Shown: positions 9,751 to 18,502 of the stretch, in pieces | How positions within the stretch are numbered: the stretch's first letter is position 1 | How the letters are laid out: every line of letters starts with the position of its first letter | NCBI RefSeq assembly: GCF_011742165.1 | Contig: NZ_JAAQTO010000049.1 | Coordinates: forward strand, 1 to 64,000 | Length of the DNA stretch: 64,000 nt | Source: Billgrantia bachuensis | GTDB lineage: Bacteria; Pseudomonadota; Gammaproteobacteria; Pseudomonadales; Halomonadaceae | Direction of reading: 5' to 3' | The notes under the pieces: generated by a model | What the model was told of the DNA's origin: nothing | The model's input: the letters and a program-made list of their open reading frames with translations, nothing else | Database searches by the model: none | Made by a program: the position numbers and the translations under genes

Positions 9751-9951
9751 GCTGAGCGCTATTGAAGCGCTTTGTGAACAAGCCGTCAAGCCTCTCGCCC
9801 GACGCCTTGGCGTGCGGGTTACGGCGAAGCTGACCGGGAGCAGGACAATGCGAAAAAACTGCCAAATGCGAGTTAATTCCAAACGTATTTGCTGGACATT
9901 TCGGGTAGGATGGAGGTAGCCATTTCCCCTTCGGATCATGTCGCCCGTTCT

Positions 9952-11061
9952 ATGACTAGCCAATCCCAGCCAATGGAAGTCGGACACGCTCCCTACCGTC
10001 AGACCACGGCATTGACCATGGAGGGGGTACATCACACCTTCGACAGTCTGGCTGCTGTGCGAGGTGTCGAGCTGGATGTGGCGCCTGGCGAGGTCGTCTG
10101 CCTGCTGGGGCCGTCGGGCTGCGGCAAGACAACCCTGCTGCGTATCGCGGCGGGGCTCGAGGTGCTGCAGCAGGGGCGAGTGACTCTCAACGGCGGCGAG
10201 ATCGCCGTACCCAAGGGGCGCCACGTGCCGCCGGAGAAGCGCAACGTCGGCCTGGCGTTTCAGGATTCGGCGCTGTTTCCGCATCTCACGGTGATCGAGA
10301 ACGTCACCTTCGGGTTGAAGGGCGAGCCACCGCGGCAGCGCCGCGAGCGGGCCCTGACCCTGCTCGAACAGCTCGGCATGGCCGCCTATGCCGAATCCTA
10401 CCCGCACATGCTTTCCGGTGGGCAGCAGCAACGCGTTGCGCTGGCCCGCGCCCTGGCCCCGGCCCCGCAGCTGATGCTGCTCGACGAGCCCTTTTCCAGC
10501 CTTGACGCGCGCCTGCGCGACCGCATCCGCGACGATACCCTGCATGTGCTCAAGAAGGTCGGCGCCGCCACTCTGCTGGTGACCCACGATCCCGAAGAAG
10601 CCATGTTCATGGCCGACCGTATCGCCCTGATGCGCGACGGGCGCATCGTGCAGATGGGCACGCCCAGGGAACTCTACTGTGCGCCCTGCGATCCCTTCGT
10701 CGTGGCGTTCTTCGGCGAGGTGAACGAGCTGAGCGGTATAGTGCGGAGCGGCCGTGTGCAGACGCCGGTAGGGCCGGTGGAGGCCGGCTGGCTACCCGAA
10801 GGGAGCCAGGCACTGGTAATGATCCGTCCCGAGGCGCTGCGCATCACCGAGCATTTCGAGCCGACGCCGGAGCACCGCTACAGCCATGTGGTCATGGCCA
10901 AGCTGCTGGGGCGCAGCAGCCTGCTGCACATCTGTGCCCACGGCGAGGATGGCAGCGAAGCCCACCTGCATGCCAGGATGCCCGGCGTCTTCCTGCCCGC
11001 CGAAGGGCAGCGAGTGGATATCCACCTCGACCTCTCCCAGGTCTTCGTCTTCCCTCAATGA
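9952..11061 (+). CDS. Ferric-iron ABC transporter, ATP-binding protein
   Basis: ATPase that powers ferric iron import (FbpC type), about 369 residues. Walker A is GPSGCGKTT, the signature is LSGGQQQRVALARAL, Walker B is LMLLDEPFSSLD and the switch His is in LLVTHDPEEAM. A C-terminal TOBE-like region follows from about residue 240. The start is uncertain: ATG at 9952 (MTSQSQ) is reported, but in-frame ATGs at 9910 and 9973 are possible and none has an ideal ribosome site. The gene is on the opposite strand to its binding protein and permease and overlaps the permease 3' end by seven bases. Confidence 0.92.
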   Translation: MTSQSQPMEVGHAPYRQTTALTMEGVHHTFDSLAAVRGVELDVAPGEVVCLLGPSGCGKTTLLRIAAGLEVLQQGRVTLNGGEIAVPKGRHVPPEKRNVGLAFQDSALFPHLTVIENVTFGLKGEPPRQRRERALTLLEQLGMAAYAESYPHMLSGGQQQRVALARALAPAPQLMLLDEPFSSLDARLRDRIRDDTLHVLKKVGAATLLVTHDPEEAMFMADRIALMRDGRIVQMGTPRELYCAPCDPFVVAFFGEVNELSGIVRSGRVQTPVGPVEAGWLPEGSQALVMIRPEALRITEHFEPTPEHRYSHVVMAKLLGRSSLLHICAHGEDGSEAHLHARMPGVFLPAEGQRVDIHLDLSQVFVFPQ

Positions 11062-12731
11062 CTGCCTGAGCCGGGGCGCGAGCGGCGCATGGCCATGCTC
11101 AGCAGGATCACCGGAACGATGCCGACGGCGACGATGGCCAGTGATGCCGTCGAGGCCTCGGCGAGGCGTTCGTCCGAGGCCAAGCTGTAGGCCCTGACCG
11201 CCAGGGTATCAAAATTGAAGGGGCGCAGGATGATGGTCGCAGGCAGTTCCTTCATCACATCGACGAAGACCAAGATGCCCGCAGCGATCAGGCTGCCGCG
11301 CATGATCGGCGTGTGCACGCGCTTGAGCGTGCCGGCCGGCGTCTGGCCCAGGGTGCGCGAGGCGGCGTCCATGCTCGGCGTCACCTTGCCCAGGCTAGCC
11401 TCCACGGTATTGAACGACACCGCCAGGAAACGCACCACATAGGCGTACACCAGGATGAACGCCGAGCCGCTGAAGATCAGCCCGACGATCTTGCCGTAGT
11501 GGGCGTGAAGCCAGGTGTTGATGGTATTGTCGAGCCAGGCGAAGGGAATCAGGATACCTACCGCGATCACCGAGCCGGGAATCGCATAGCCCATCGCAGC
11601 GATCCGCGTGGCGATGCGCGTCAGCGGACTATCGTGAAGACGTACTCCATAGCTCAGGATGACCGCCAGGCCCACCGCAATCGCCGCGGCGATGACGGCC
11701 AGCATCAGGCTGTTCCAGGCGAAGTCGAGAAAGCGGGTGCCGAACAGGGCGTCGCCCTTGGCAACGGCCATCTGCAACAGCAGTCCACTGGGAATCAGAA
11801 AGCCGATCAGCACCGGCAGGGCGCAGGCCGTGAAGGCTGCAGCCGCCCGCCAGCCGTGCAGTCGATACTCGGGCAACTGCTGGTAGCGATTGGTGGTATG
11901 AAAATACTGACGCTTGCCGCGCGACCAGCGCTCCAGCAGTACCAGTGCGATGACGAACAGCAGCAGGCAGGCGGCGAGCTGGGCAGCAGCGACCTGCTCT
12001 CCCAGGCCGAACCAGGTGCGGTAGATGCCGGTAGTGAAGGTGTCGACGCCGAAGAACTGTACCGCGCCGAACTCGTTGAGGGTCTCCATCAATACCAGCG
12101 AGACGCCGCCGACGATGGCCGGGCGTGCCAGTGGTACGGCCACGCTGGCGAACAGGTTCCACGGACCGCGGCCCAGCGTGCGGCCAACGTCGAGCACGCA
12201 TACCGACTGCTCCAGGAACGCTGCTCGGGCCAGCAGATAGACGTAGGGATACAGCACCAGGGTAATCAGCGTGGCGGCACCGCCCAGCGAGCGGATATCG
12301 GGAAAGAAGTAGTCACCGCGCCCCCAGTCGAAGAGTTCGCGCAGCCAGCTCTGCAAGGGGCCGGCGTATTGCAGGAAGTCAGTATAGGCGTAGGCGATCA
12401 CATAGGTGGGCACGGCCAGCGGCAGCAGCAGCGCCCACTCGAAGAGTCGCCGCCCCGGGAAGCGGCACATCACTACCAGCCAGGCGGAACCGGTGCCGAT
12501 CACCATGCTGCCGAGCCCCACCGTGACGGCGAGATAGAAGGTATTCCCCAGGTAACGACCCAGCACCGTGCTGGCCAAGTGCTGCCAGACACCCTGTGTC
12601 GGCATCACGATATGCGCCAGGACCACGATGACCGGCAGGGCGACGACGAGCGCTACGACCAGCATCAGCAGGGTCCAGGGGCTCAGGCGGCGAGACAGGG
12701 AGGAAAGGCCGGTGGTGGCGGATCGGAACAA
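11055..12731 (-). CDS. Ferric-iron ABC transporter, fused permease
   Basis: Inner-membrane permease of the FbpB/ThiP/SfuB family, 558 residues with about 12 membrane segments as two homologous halves. Each half has a cytoplasmic coupling helix of the EAA type: the DVGRTLGRGPWNLFASVAVP region in the first half, and AASRTLGQTPAGTLKRVHTP in the second. With the binding protein at 8655-9683 and the ATPase at 9952-11061 it makes a complete importer. The three genes are in alternating orientation, so co-expression must rest on separate promoters. Confidence 0.93.
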   Translation of the reverse strand: MFRSATTGLSSLSRRLSPWTLLMLVVALVVALPVIVVLAHIVMPTQGVWQHLASTVLGRYLGNTFYLAVTVGLGSMVIGTGSAWLVVMCRFPGRRLFEWALLLPLAVPTYVIAYAYTDFLQYAGPLQSWLRELFDWGRGDYFFPDIRSLGGAATLITLVLYPYVYLLARAAFLEQSVCVLDVGRTLGRGPWNLFASVAVPLARPAIVGGVSLVLMETLNEFGAVQFFGVDTFTTGIYRTWFGLGEQVAAAQLAACLLLFVIALVLLERWSRGKRQYFHTTNRYQQLPEYRLHGWRAAAAFTACALPVLIGFLIPSGLLLQMAVAKGDALFGTRFLDFAWNSLMLAVIAAAIAVGLAVILSYGVRLHDSPLTRIATRIAAMGYAIPGSVIAVGILIPFAWLDNTINTWLHAHYGKIVGLIFSGSAFILVYAYVVRFLAVSFNTVEASLGKVTPSMDAASRTLGQTPAGTLKRVHTPIMRGSLIAAGILVFVDVMKELPATIILRPFNFDTLAVRAYSLASDERLAEASTASLAIVAVGIVPVILLSMAMRRSRPGSGSH

Positions 12732-12848
12732 GCGGGAACTCCTTCACTGGCCGGCGCAGGCAGCGTGGTAATGCGAGGCGGTAACGGCGGAAAATGATAC
12801 CAGTTGCCGCGTTCGGCTGCAGCTTGCGCCAACTGACCGGCATCAAGG

Positions 12849-12878
12849 AAAAGCGCCCGCATCTTGCGATACGGGCGC
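12849..12878 (-). terminator. Rho-independent terminator after the TRAP operon
   Basis: Read on the minus strand, a stem GCGCCCGTAT / ATGCGGGCGC with loop CGCAAG is followed directly by TTTTCC. It lies 23 bases beyond the stop of the TRAP large permease gene, in the right orientation to end that transcript. Confidence 0.8.
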
Positions 12879-12900
12879 CAAAGCCGGAGTGGACGGTAAG

Positions 12901-14229
12901 CTAGTAACCGAGCATGAGCGAGGGCAGGCCCGTCACCAGCACGGGGAAGAAGGCCATCAGCAGGCAGGCCAGCGCGATCAGCGCACAGAAGGGAATCACC
13001 GCCTTGTAGAGGTCGATGATCTCGACCCCTTTCGGTGCTACCCCCTTGAGGTAGAACAGCGCATAGCCGAACGGCGGTGTGAGGAAGGAGGTCTGCAGTA
13101 CCACGGCCACCATCACCACGAACCACAGCATGTCGACCCCCATGTCGGCGACGATCGGCAGCATGATCGGGAAGCTGAGCAGCACGATACCGGTCCAGTC
13201 GAGGAACATGCCCAGGATGAAGACAAGGAACAGCATCAGGATCAAGGCGCCGATTGTACCGCCGGGCATGGCCATGACCAGCTCGCTGATCACCGTCATG
13301 CCGCCGCCGCGGGAGAACACCCCGGTGAAGGCGGTCGCCCCGACCAGCACCAGCATTACCATGGTGGTGGTCTTGCTGGCATCGATCAGGGTGCGAAAGC
13401 AGGTGGAGAGCTTGCGGTCGCCGAAGATCATGAACAGCACGAAGGCGATGCCCACCCCGATGGCCGAGGCCTCGGTGGCGGTGGCAATGCCGGTGAACAG
13501 CGCGCCCAGTACGCCGAGGATCAGGGCCATCGGCGGCAGTACGTACTTGGCCAGCATCAGCAGTAGCTCACCGGTGCTGGTTTCGGCGCGTTCCTCGGCG
13601 GGCACCGGCGGGCCATAGGCGGGCTTGAGATAACAGATCACCAGCACATAGAGGGCATACATGGCACCCAGCAGCAGCCCCGGCACCAGCGCACCGGCGA
13701 ACAGAGCGCCCACCGAGACCGGTGAATAGCTGGCCATCAGGATCAGCATGATGCTCGGCGGGATCAGGATGCCGAGGCAGCCACTGGCCATGATCACGCC
13801 GGTGCTGAGTTCCTTGTTGTAGCCGTACTTGAGCATCGGCACCAGCGCGATCATGCCCATCACCGCGATGGAGGCGCCAACGATACCGGTGGTGGCGGCA
13901 AGCAGTACCGAGACGATGACCACGGTGAGCGCCAGGCCGCCGCGCAGATTGGCCAGCAGCAGGCGCATCGCCTCGAACATCTTCTCGGTGACGCCCGAGT
14001 CGTTGAGGAAGCGCGCCATCAGCACGAACAGCGGAATGGCCACCAGGACGTAATTGTCCATGGCGTTGCCGTAGATATTGTTGATGATGGTGCCGAGCAC
14101 GCGAGGGCCGGGGCCCAGGTAGGCGCCGATGACGGCCACGCCGCCCAGCACGAAGGCCAGCGGATGGCCCATGAACAGCCCGACGAGCAAGCCGCCGAAC
14201 ATCACCAGAGTCAGCATTTCCGGGCTCAT
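12901..14229 (-). CDS. dctM: TRAP transporter large permease (DctM)
   Basis: Large membrane subunit of a tripartite ATP-independent periplasmic transporter, 442 residues, about 12 membrane segments. DctM family features are visible in the opening LTLVMFGGLLVGLFMGHPLAFVL region and in motifs such as TGIVGASIAVMG, SGCLGILIPPSIMLI and TATEASAIG. It uses an ion gradient (usually Na+) to import the organic acid delivered by DctP. The start overlaps the stop of dctQ by four bases (ATGA), indicating coupled translation. Confidence 0.95.
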   Translation of the reverse strand: MSPEMLTLVMFGGLLVGLFMGHPLAFVLGGVAVIGAYLGPGPRVLGTIINNIYGNAMDNYVLVAIPLFVLMARFLNDSGVTEKMFEAMRLLLANLRGGLALTVVIVSVLLAATTGIVGASIAVMGMIALVPMLKYGYNKELSTGVIMASGCLGILIPPSIMLILMASYSPVSVGALFAGALVPGLLLGAMYALYVLVICYLKPAYGPPVPAEERAETSTGELLLMLAKYVLPPMALILGVLGALFTGIATATEASAIGVGIAFVLFMIFGDRKLSTCFRTLIDASKTTTMVMLVLVGATAFTGVFSRGGGMTVISELVMAMPGGTIGALILMLFLVFILGMFLDWTGIVLLSFPIMLPIVADMGVDMLWFVVMVAVVLQTSFLTPPFGYALFYLKGVAPKGVEIIDLYKAVIPFCALIALACLLMAFFPVLVTGLPSLMLGY

Positions 14230-14726
14230 GCGGCTTCCTCTCGCAACTGCTGGATGGCGCGGATCACGATGGCGATGGCCTGCAGCAGGATCAGCACTGC
14301 GGCCACCACGATCACACCCTTCACCGGATAGACGGGAATCGAGACGATGCCATAGGTGGTTTCACCGCGACTGAATGAACGCATGAAGAAACTCCAGCCC
14401 AGGCTCAGCAGCATCCAGATGAAGGGTACGAAGAAGATCAAATAGCCAAGCAGCTCGAGTGCTGCCTGCTTCCTGCGCGAGAGCAGGCGCTTGAGCACAT
14501 CGACCTCGACGTGGGCATGATGGCGCAGGGCGTAGGCGGCCATCAGCATGAAGTGGGCGCCGAACAGCATCTTGGTGATGTCGAAGGCCCAATCACTAGG
14601 TCGCCCGGTGAACAGGCGCAGGGCGATGTCGTAGAGCACCACCAGGGTAACGATGGCGATCAGCGGCGCGATAATCCGCCCGAACCCCTCGTTCAGCGTA
14701 TCGATCGCCTTGGCAATCGCATTCAT
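14226..14726 (-). CDS. dctQ: TRAP transporter small permease (DctQ)
   Basis: Small four-helix membrane subunit, 166 residues. Hydrophobic segments lie at about 17-37, 55-75, 91-112 and 130-153. The pattern GRPSDWAFDITKMLFG and the HAHVEVDVL block are typical of the larger DctQ subunits linked to mannitol/chloroaromatic or 2-oxoacid type TRAP systems. It is coupled to dctM and follows dctP by 67 bases. Confidence 0.93.
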   Translation of the reverse strand: MNAIAKAIDTLNEGFGRIIAPLIAIVTLVVLYDIALRLFTGRPSDWAFDITKMLFGAHFMLMAAYALRHHAHVEVDVLKRLLSRRKQAALELLGYLIFFVPFIWMLLSLGWSFFMRSFSRGETTYGIVSIPVYPVKGVIVVAAVLILLQAIAIVIRAIQQLREEAA

Positions 14727-14793
14727 GGAACAAGTCTCCGAAGTCGAAACGAATACCGCCCCGGCGCAAACGGCCGGGGCGGGTAGGGCAGCC

Positions 14794-15897
14794 TCACATG
14801 CAGGCTTCGATCTCTTCCAGAGACGGCAGGTTGTCGAAGCTTCGGCTCATGTTGTAGGGCACCGAGACATCCCGCCAGTTGGCGTAGTGCTGCAGGTAGC
14901 TGACCATGGAGTGGTAGACCTTGGCATGCATGGGGTCTTCACAGGCACCTTCCACGATCACTTCGTTGGCGACTTCCTGGATGCGGGCCATATCCTCGTC
15001 ACCATAGGTGGAGATCTCCACCCCGGCTTCCTGGAACTTGACGGTGCCCTCGGTCGACTCACGCTCGGACCAGGCGAGCGACCAGGCCAGGGTGGCATCG
15101 GCGGCGATCTTCAGCTTCTCCTGAGTCTCCTCGGAGAGGGCGTCCCAGGCGTCCTTGTTGATCATCACGCCGAATACGCTGGCGGACTGGTGCCAGCCGG
15201 GCGTTGCCCAGTATTCGACCACCTCGGCGAAGCCGGCGTTGTAGTCCACCCCGGGAGTCGAGAACTCGGCGCCGTCCACCACGCCGCGCTCCACCGCCTG
15301 GTAGATCTCACCGCCGGAGAGGGTGACCTGGGAGCCGCCCAGGCGCTCGAGTACCCGGCCCTGGTCGCGACCGGAGAGACGCAGGCGCTTGCCGTCCAGA
15401 TCGGCCAAGCTCTCGATGGGGGTGCGCCCCATGAAACCCGACTCGTTGTTGGTAATGCCGTAGGGCAGGTAGACCATGTTGTACTGGCCGTAGACTTCCT
15501 GGTAGAGCTCGAAGCCGCCCCACTGCTGGATCCAGTTGAGATAGTCCAAGCCGTTGAACAGGCTCGGTGTGGCGGCCAGGGGGGAAAACGCCGAACTGCG
15601 CCCCGCCCAGTAGCCGGGCCAGTCGCCTGCGGCCTCGATGCTGCCGGTCTCGGTGGCGTCGAACACTTCGGTGCCGGGCATCAACGTGCCGCCGGCGCGA
15701 AACTCGATCTGCAGCTCGTCGCCAGCGAGCTTGTTGACCAGCTCCGCCCAGTGGCGGTCGATCTCGATCAGGTCCAGATTGTCCGGCCAGGTCGTGGTCA
15801 TGGTCCACTGTTCCTGAGCCTGGGCGGTGGAGGCGAAGGCTGCCAGGGCGATACCGGCAGCCAGTCCGGAAAGTGCGAATTTCGACTTCATCTTCAT
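14794..15897 (-). CDS. dctP: TRAP transporter periplasmic solute receptor (DctP)
   Basis: Extracytoplasmic solute receptor of 367 residues. The signal peptide MKMKSKFALSGLAAGIALAA ends near AQAQE, and the mature protein starts QWTMTTTWPDN. The start at 15897 is chosen because AGGGAGCACGAG precedes it at good spacing; 15891 is a second in-frame ATG. The sequence resembles the TakP-like group (residues such as GDWPGYWAGRSSAFS and QSASVFGVMINKDAWDAL), whose known members bind 2-oxoacids or related carboxylates. The true ligand is unknown. It is the first gene of the dctPQM operon. Confidence 0.92.
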   Translation of the reverse strand: MKMKSKFALSGLAAGIALAAFASTAQAQEQWTMTTTWPDNLDLIEIDRHWAELVNKLAGDELQIEFRAGGTLMPGTEVFDATETGSIEAAGDWPGYWAGRSSAFSPLAATPSLFNGLDYLNWIQQWGGFELYQEVYGQYNMVYLPYGITNNESGFMGRTPIESLADLDGKRLRLSGRDQGRVLERLGGSQVTLSGGEIYQAVERGVVDGAEFSTPGVDYNAGFAEVVEYWATPGWHQSASVFGVMINKDAWDALSEETQEKLKIAADATLAWSLAWSERESTEGTVKFQEAGVEISTYGDEDMARIQEVANEVIVEGACEDPMHAKVYHSMVSYLQHYANWRDVSVPYNMSRSFDNLPSLEEIEACM

Positions 15898-16339
15898 CTC
15901 GTGCTCCCTTGTGGGTCTTGTTGTAGTGCCGCAATAGAAGAGCCAAGTGCCGAGGAGGTATACCCGAAAGTACCCTCGGCCGCTGGGATCACCAAGCGAC
16001 CGTTCGGCAAACATCGTCAAGCTAGCATGCTGGCACGGCCGGAATCGATAGCTTGCTTTGGCTAGGGTAGCGGCTCGGGCCCGAGCGCGCCGGTCATCAG
16101 GCACGTTTAATTAAGAAATGCGACAAGTAAATGTGCCTGTATTGAAAGGCAAATCGACAACAAAACGGCAAGAAGGGAGGAGTGCGAGGCCAAGGGGGGG
16201 CGATAGACCAAAGTCTGACCAGATGGGCATGAAAGCCGGAAAGCGCCCGGCCGGCCGGGCGCCTCGCAGTGCCGTGGCTTCAGCGCCCGCTGTAGAATGA
16301 ATTTTCAGTCGGCGCAGCAATGTCGCAGAGGGAGGGTGC
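15898..16339. other. Intergenic region between dctP and tmcA with a GC palindrome
   Basis: The 442 bases hold the divergent promoters of the TRAP operon and tmcA. No convincing gene is seen; short frames on both strands lack coding character. The visible structures are an AT-rich patch GTTTAATTAAG near 16106-16116, a run of seven G at 16194-16200, and the 20-base perfect palindrome GCGCCCGGCCGGCCGGGCGC at 16243-16262. The palindrome has only three T after it on the minus strand, so a terminator role is doubtful. Confidence 0.5.
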
Positions 16340-18439
16340 GTGAGTGTATCGGCAGAGCAACGAATACTGAATTGGTCTGACCAAATGGGGCTGAGCGGCT
16401 GGCGTGGTCTGATATGGCTGGCCGGGGTTGCCGAGGTATCCCGGCACCAGGCTATCGCCTTGTGGCACGCGCATGACTGGCGGATGCCTTGCTGGGTGTC
16501 GCCGACGTCGCCTGGGGCAGCATACGATGAGGCTTGGCTGCCGCCCGCCAAGGCCGGGATGCGCCTGGGGGGCGAGCACGATCTGATCGTGTTCGATGCC
16601 GCCTCCCCAAGGGCCGACTTCGATGCGGATGCCTTCGGTGCACTCAGCGGCACCCTGCGTGCCGGTGGCCTGCTGGTACTGCTGACGCCGACGCTTGATG
16701 CGGCTGCCAGCCGCTACATGGCCCGCCTGTGTCGGCGGCTGTCGCAGGCCGACGGCGTGGTGCGCTGGCCAGCGGGCGCACCTCCCCAACTGCCCGAGCT
16801 TGGCGGCGCATGGCCCCGCTGGGGCCGTATCAGTGATGATCCGGACTGCCTGACGTCCGACCAGGCCGAGGCCGTGAGACGCCTGGTCGGCCTGCGTCGT
16901 CGCCGCCCGCTGGTACTCACTGCCGACCGCGGTCGCGGCAAGAGCGCGGCGCTCGGTATTGCCTGCGCGCGCCTGCTGGAGGCGGGCCAGGAGCGAATCT
17001 GGGTAACGGCGCCGCGCCCCGAGGCGGTCGCGGCACTGTTCGAGCGCCTGGAAGTGCTGTGCCGGCTTGGCCGGCGTGAAGGCAATCGCTTCGTCGACGC
17101 CCGGGGCGGGCGCGTGGCGTTCATTGCTCCCGACGAGCTGAGCGCCAGGATCGAGCGCGGCGAAGCCGGCGGCCCGGGCAGCTGGCTGCTGGTGGATGAG
17201 GCCGCCGCCCTTCCCGCGGCCATGCTGGGGCAGTGGCTGGCGGCCTTTCCGCGCATCGCCTTCGCCACTACCGTGCACGGCTACGAGGGCTCCGGGCGCG
17301 GTTTCGCCCTGCGTTTTCGCGAACGGCTCGAGCGGCAGACCCCCGACTGGCGTGAATATCACCTGGCAGTGCCGGTGCGCTGGGCCGAGGGCGACCCACT
17401 CGAACGGCTGGTCAGCGACTTGCTGCTGCTGGATGCCGAACCGCCCCCGCCCATGGCCGCAGCGACACTGGAGACAGTGCGCTGGCAGCGCCCGGCACTT
17501 GCCGTCGATGAGGTCGCCCTGGGCGAGATCTTCGGCCTGCTGGTGCAGGCACACTACCGCACCACGCCGGCCGACCTGCAGCGGCTGCTCGACGAAGCGG
17601 GGCTCCACATCACGACCCTGACCGATGGCGCCCATGTCCAGGCCGTTGCGGTGTGTGCCGACGAAGGGGGCTTCGAACCCGAGTTGTCCGAGCGGGTGGC
17701 ACGGGGCGAGCGCCGCCTGCCCGGTCATCTGCTGGCGCAATCGCTGGCTGCCCATGCCGGGTCCCGCGAGGCGCTGACGGCACGCCTGCGTCGCGTGCAG
17801 CGCATTGCGGTGAATCCGCAACATCGCCGCCGGGGGCTGGGGCGACGGCTGCTGGAGCATGAGCGCGAGGCCGCCCGCGAGGCCGGCATCGACCTGCTGG
17901 GAGCCAGCTTCGGCGCCGAGCCGGGACTGCTGTCATTCTGGCAGTCACTGGGCTTTCGCGCCGTGCGGCTGGGCCTGTCGCGGGAGACCTCCACCGGTGA
18001 GTACGCCGTCATGGTCGTTGCCCCGCTCTCACCTTGGGGGGAGGCGCTGGCCGAGACCTTGACGGAACGCTTCCAAAGGCTGTTGCCCGCCCTGCTGGCC
18101 TTCGAGCTTGCCGAGCTCGACCCCCAGGTGGCGCTGGCGCTGCTGGCCGAAGGGACGCCCGGCCCCTTGAGCGATGGCGAGCGCAGCGATATCTTCGATG
18201 TGGCCCATGGCCATCGTGAACCCGCCTTGGTGCGCCCTGCCCTGCAGGAGCTGGTGCAGCGTGCGGCAGCGGCGGGATGTCGCGATGGCGAGCTGGCCTG
18301 GCTGGCCGCCTGGGCTTTCCAGGGCCGCGACACGGCCTGGCTGGCGGCCCGGTCCGGTGCCAAGGGTAGGCGTCAGGTCATGGATCGTCTGCGCAGTGTC
18401 GTGGCCCGCTTTCACGATAGCGACCCGACCATGTCCTGA
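16340..18439 (+). CDS. tmcA: tRNA(Met) cytidine acetyltransferase TmcA
   Basis: Makes N4-acetylcytidine at the wobble base of elongator tRNA-Met using acetyl-CoA and ATP. The protein has 699 residues (E. coli 671). Order: an N-terminal DUF1726-like domain, an RNA-helicase-like domain with Walker A TADRGRGKSAALG near residue 195 and Walker B LLVDEAAALP near 285, then a GNAT acetyltransferase domain with the CoA loop VNPQHRRRGLGRRLL near 490, and a C-terminal tRNA-binding part. The start is GTG at 16340, supported by AGAGGGAGGG immediately upstream. Confidence 0.95.
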   Translation: MSVSAEQRILNWSDQMGLSGWRGLIWLAGVAEVSRHQAIALWHAHDWRMPCWVSPTSPGAAYDEAWLPPAKAGMRLGGEHDLIVFDAASPRADFDADAFGALSGTLRAGGLLVLLTPTLDAAASRYMARLCRRLSQADGVVRWPAGAPPQLPELGGAWPRWGRISDDPDCLTSDQAEAVRRLVGLRRRRPLVLTADRGRGKSAALGIACARLLEAGQERIWVTAPRPEAVAALFERLEVLCRLGRREGNRFVDARGGRVAFIAPDELSARIERGEAGGPGSWLLVDEAAALPAAMLGQWLAAFPRIAFATTVHGYEGSGRGFALRFRERLERQTPDWREYHLAVPVRWAEGDPLERLVSDLLLLDAEPPPPMAAATLETVRWQRPALAVDEVALGEIFGLLVQAHYRTTPADLQRLLDEAGLHITTLTDGAHVQAVAVCADEGGFEPELSERVARGERRLPGHLLAQSLAAHAGSREALTARLRRVQRIAVNPQHRRRGLGRRLLEHEREAAREAGIDLLGASFGAEPGLLSFWQSLGFRAVRLGLSRETSTGEYAVMVVAPLSPWGEALAETLTERFQRLLPALLAFELAELDPQVALALLAEGTPGPLSDGERSDIFDVAHGHREPALVRPALQELVQRAAAAGCRDGELAWLAAWAFQGRDTAWLAARSGAKGRRQVMDRLRSVVARFHDSDPTMS

Positions 18440-18502
18440 GCGGGCTTTTCCCGGCGCCAGCGGCCGGGTAAGGTAGCCCGGTTATCCCCAAGCAGACGGA
18501 TC

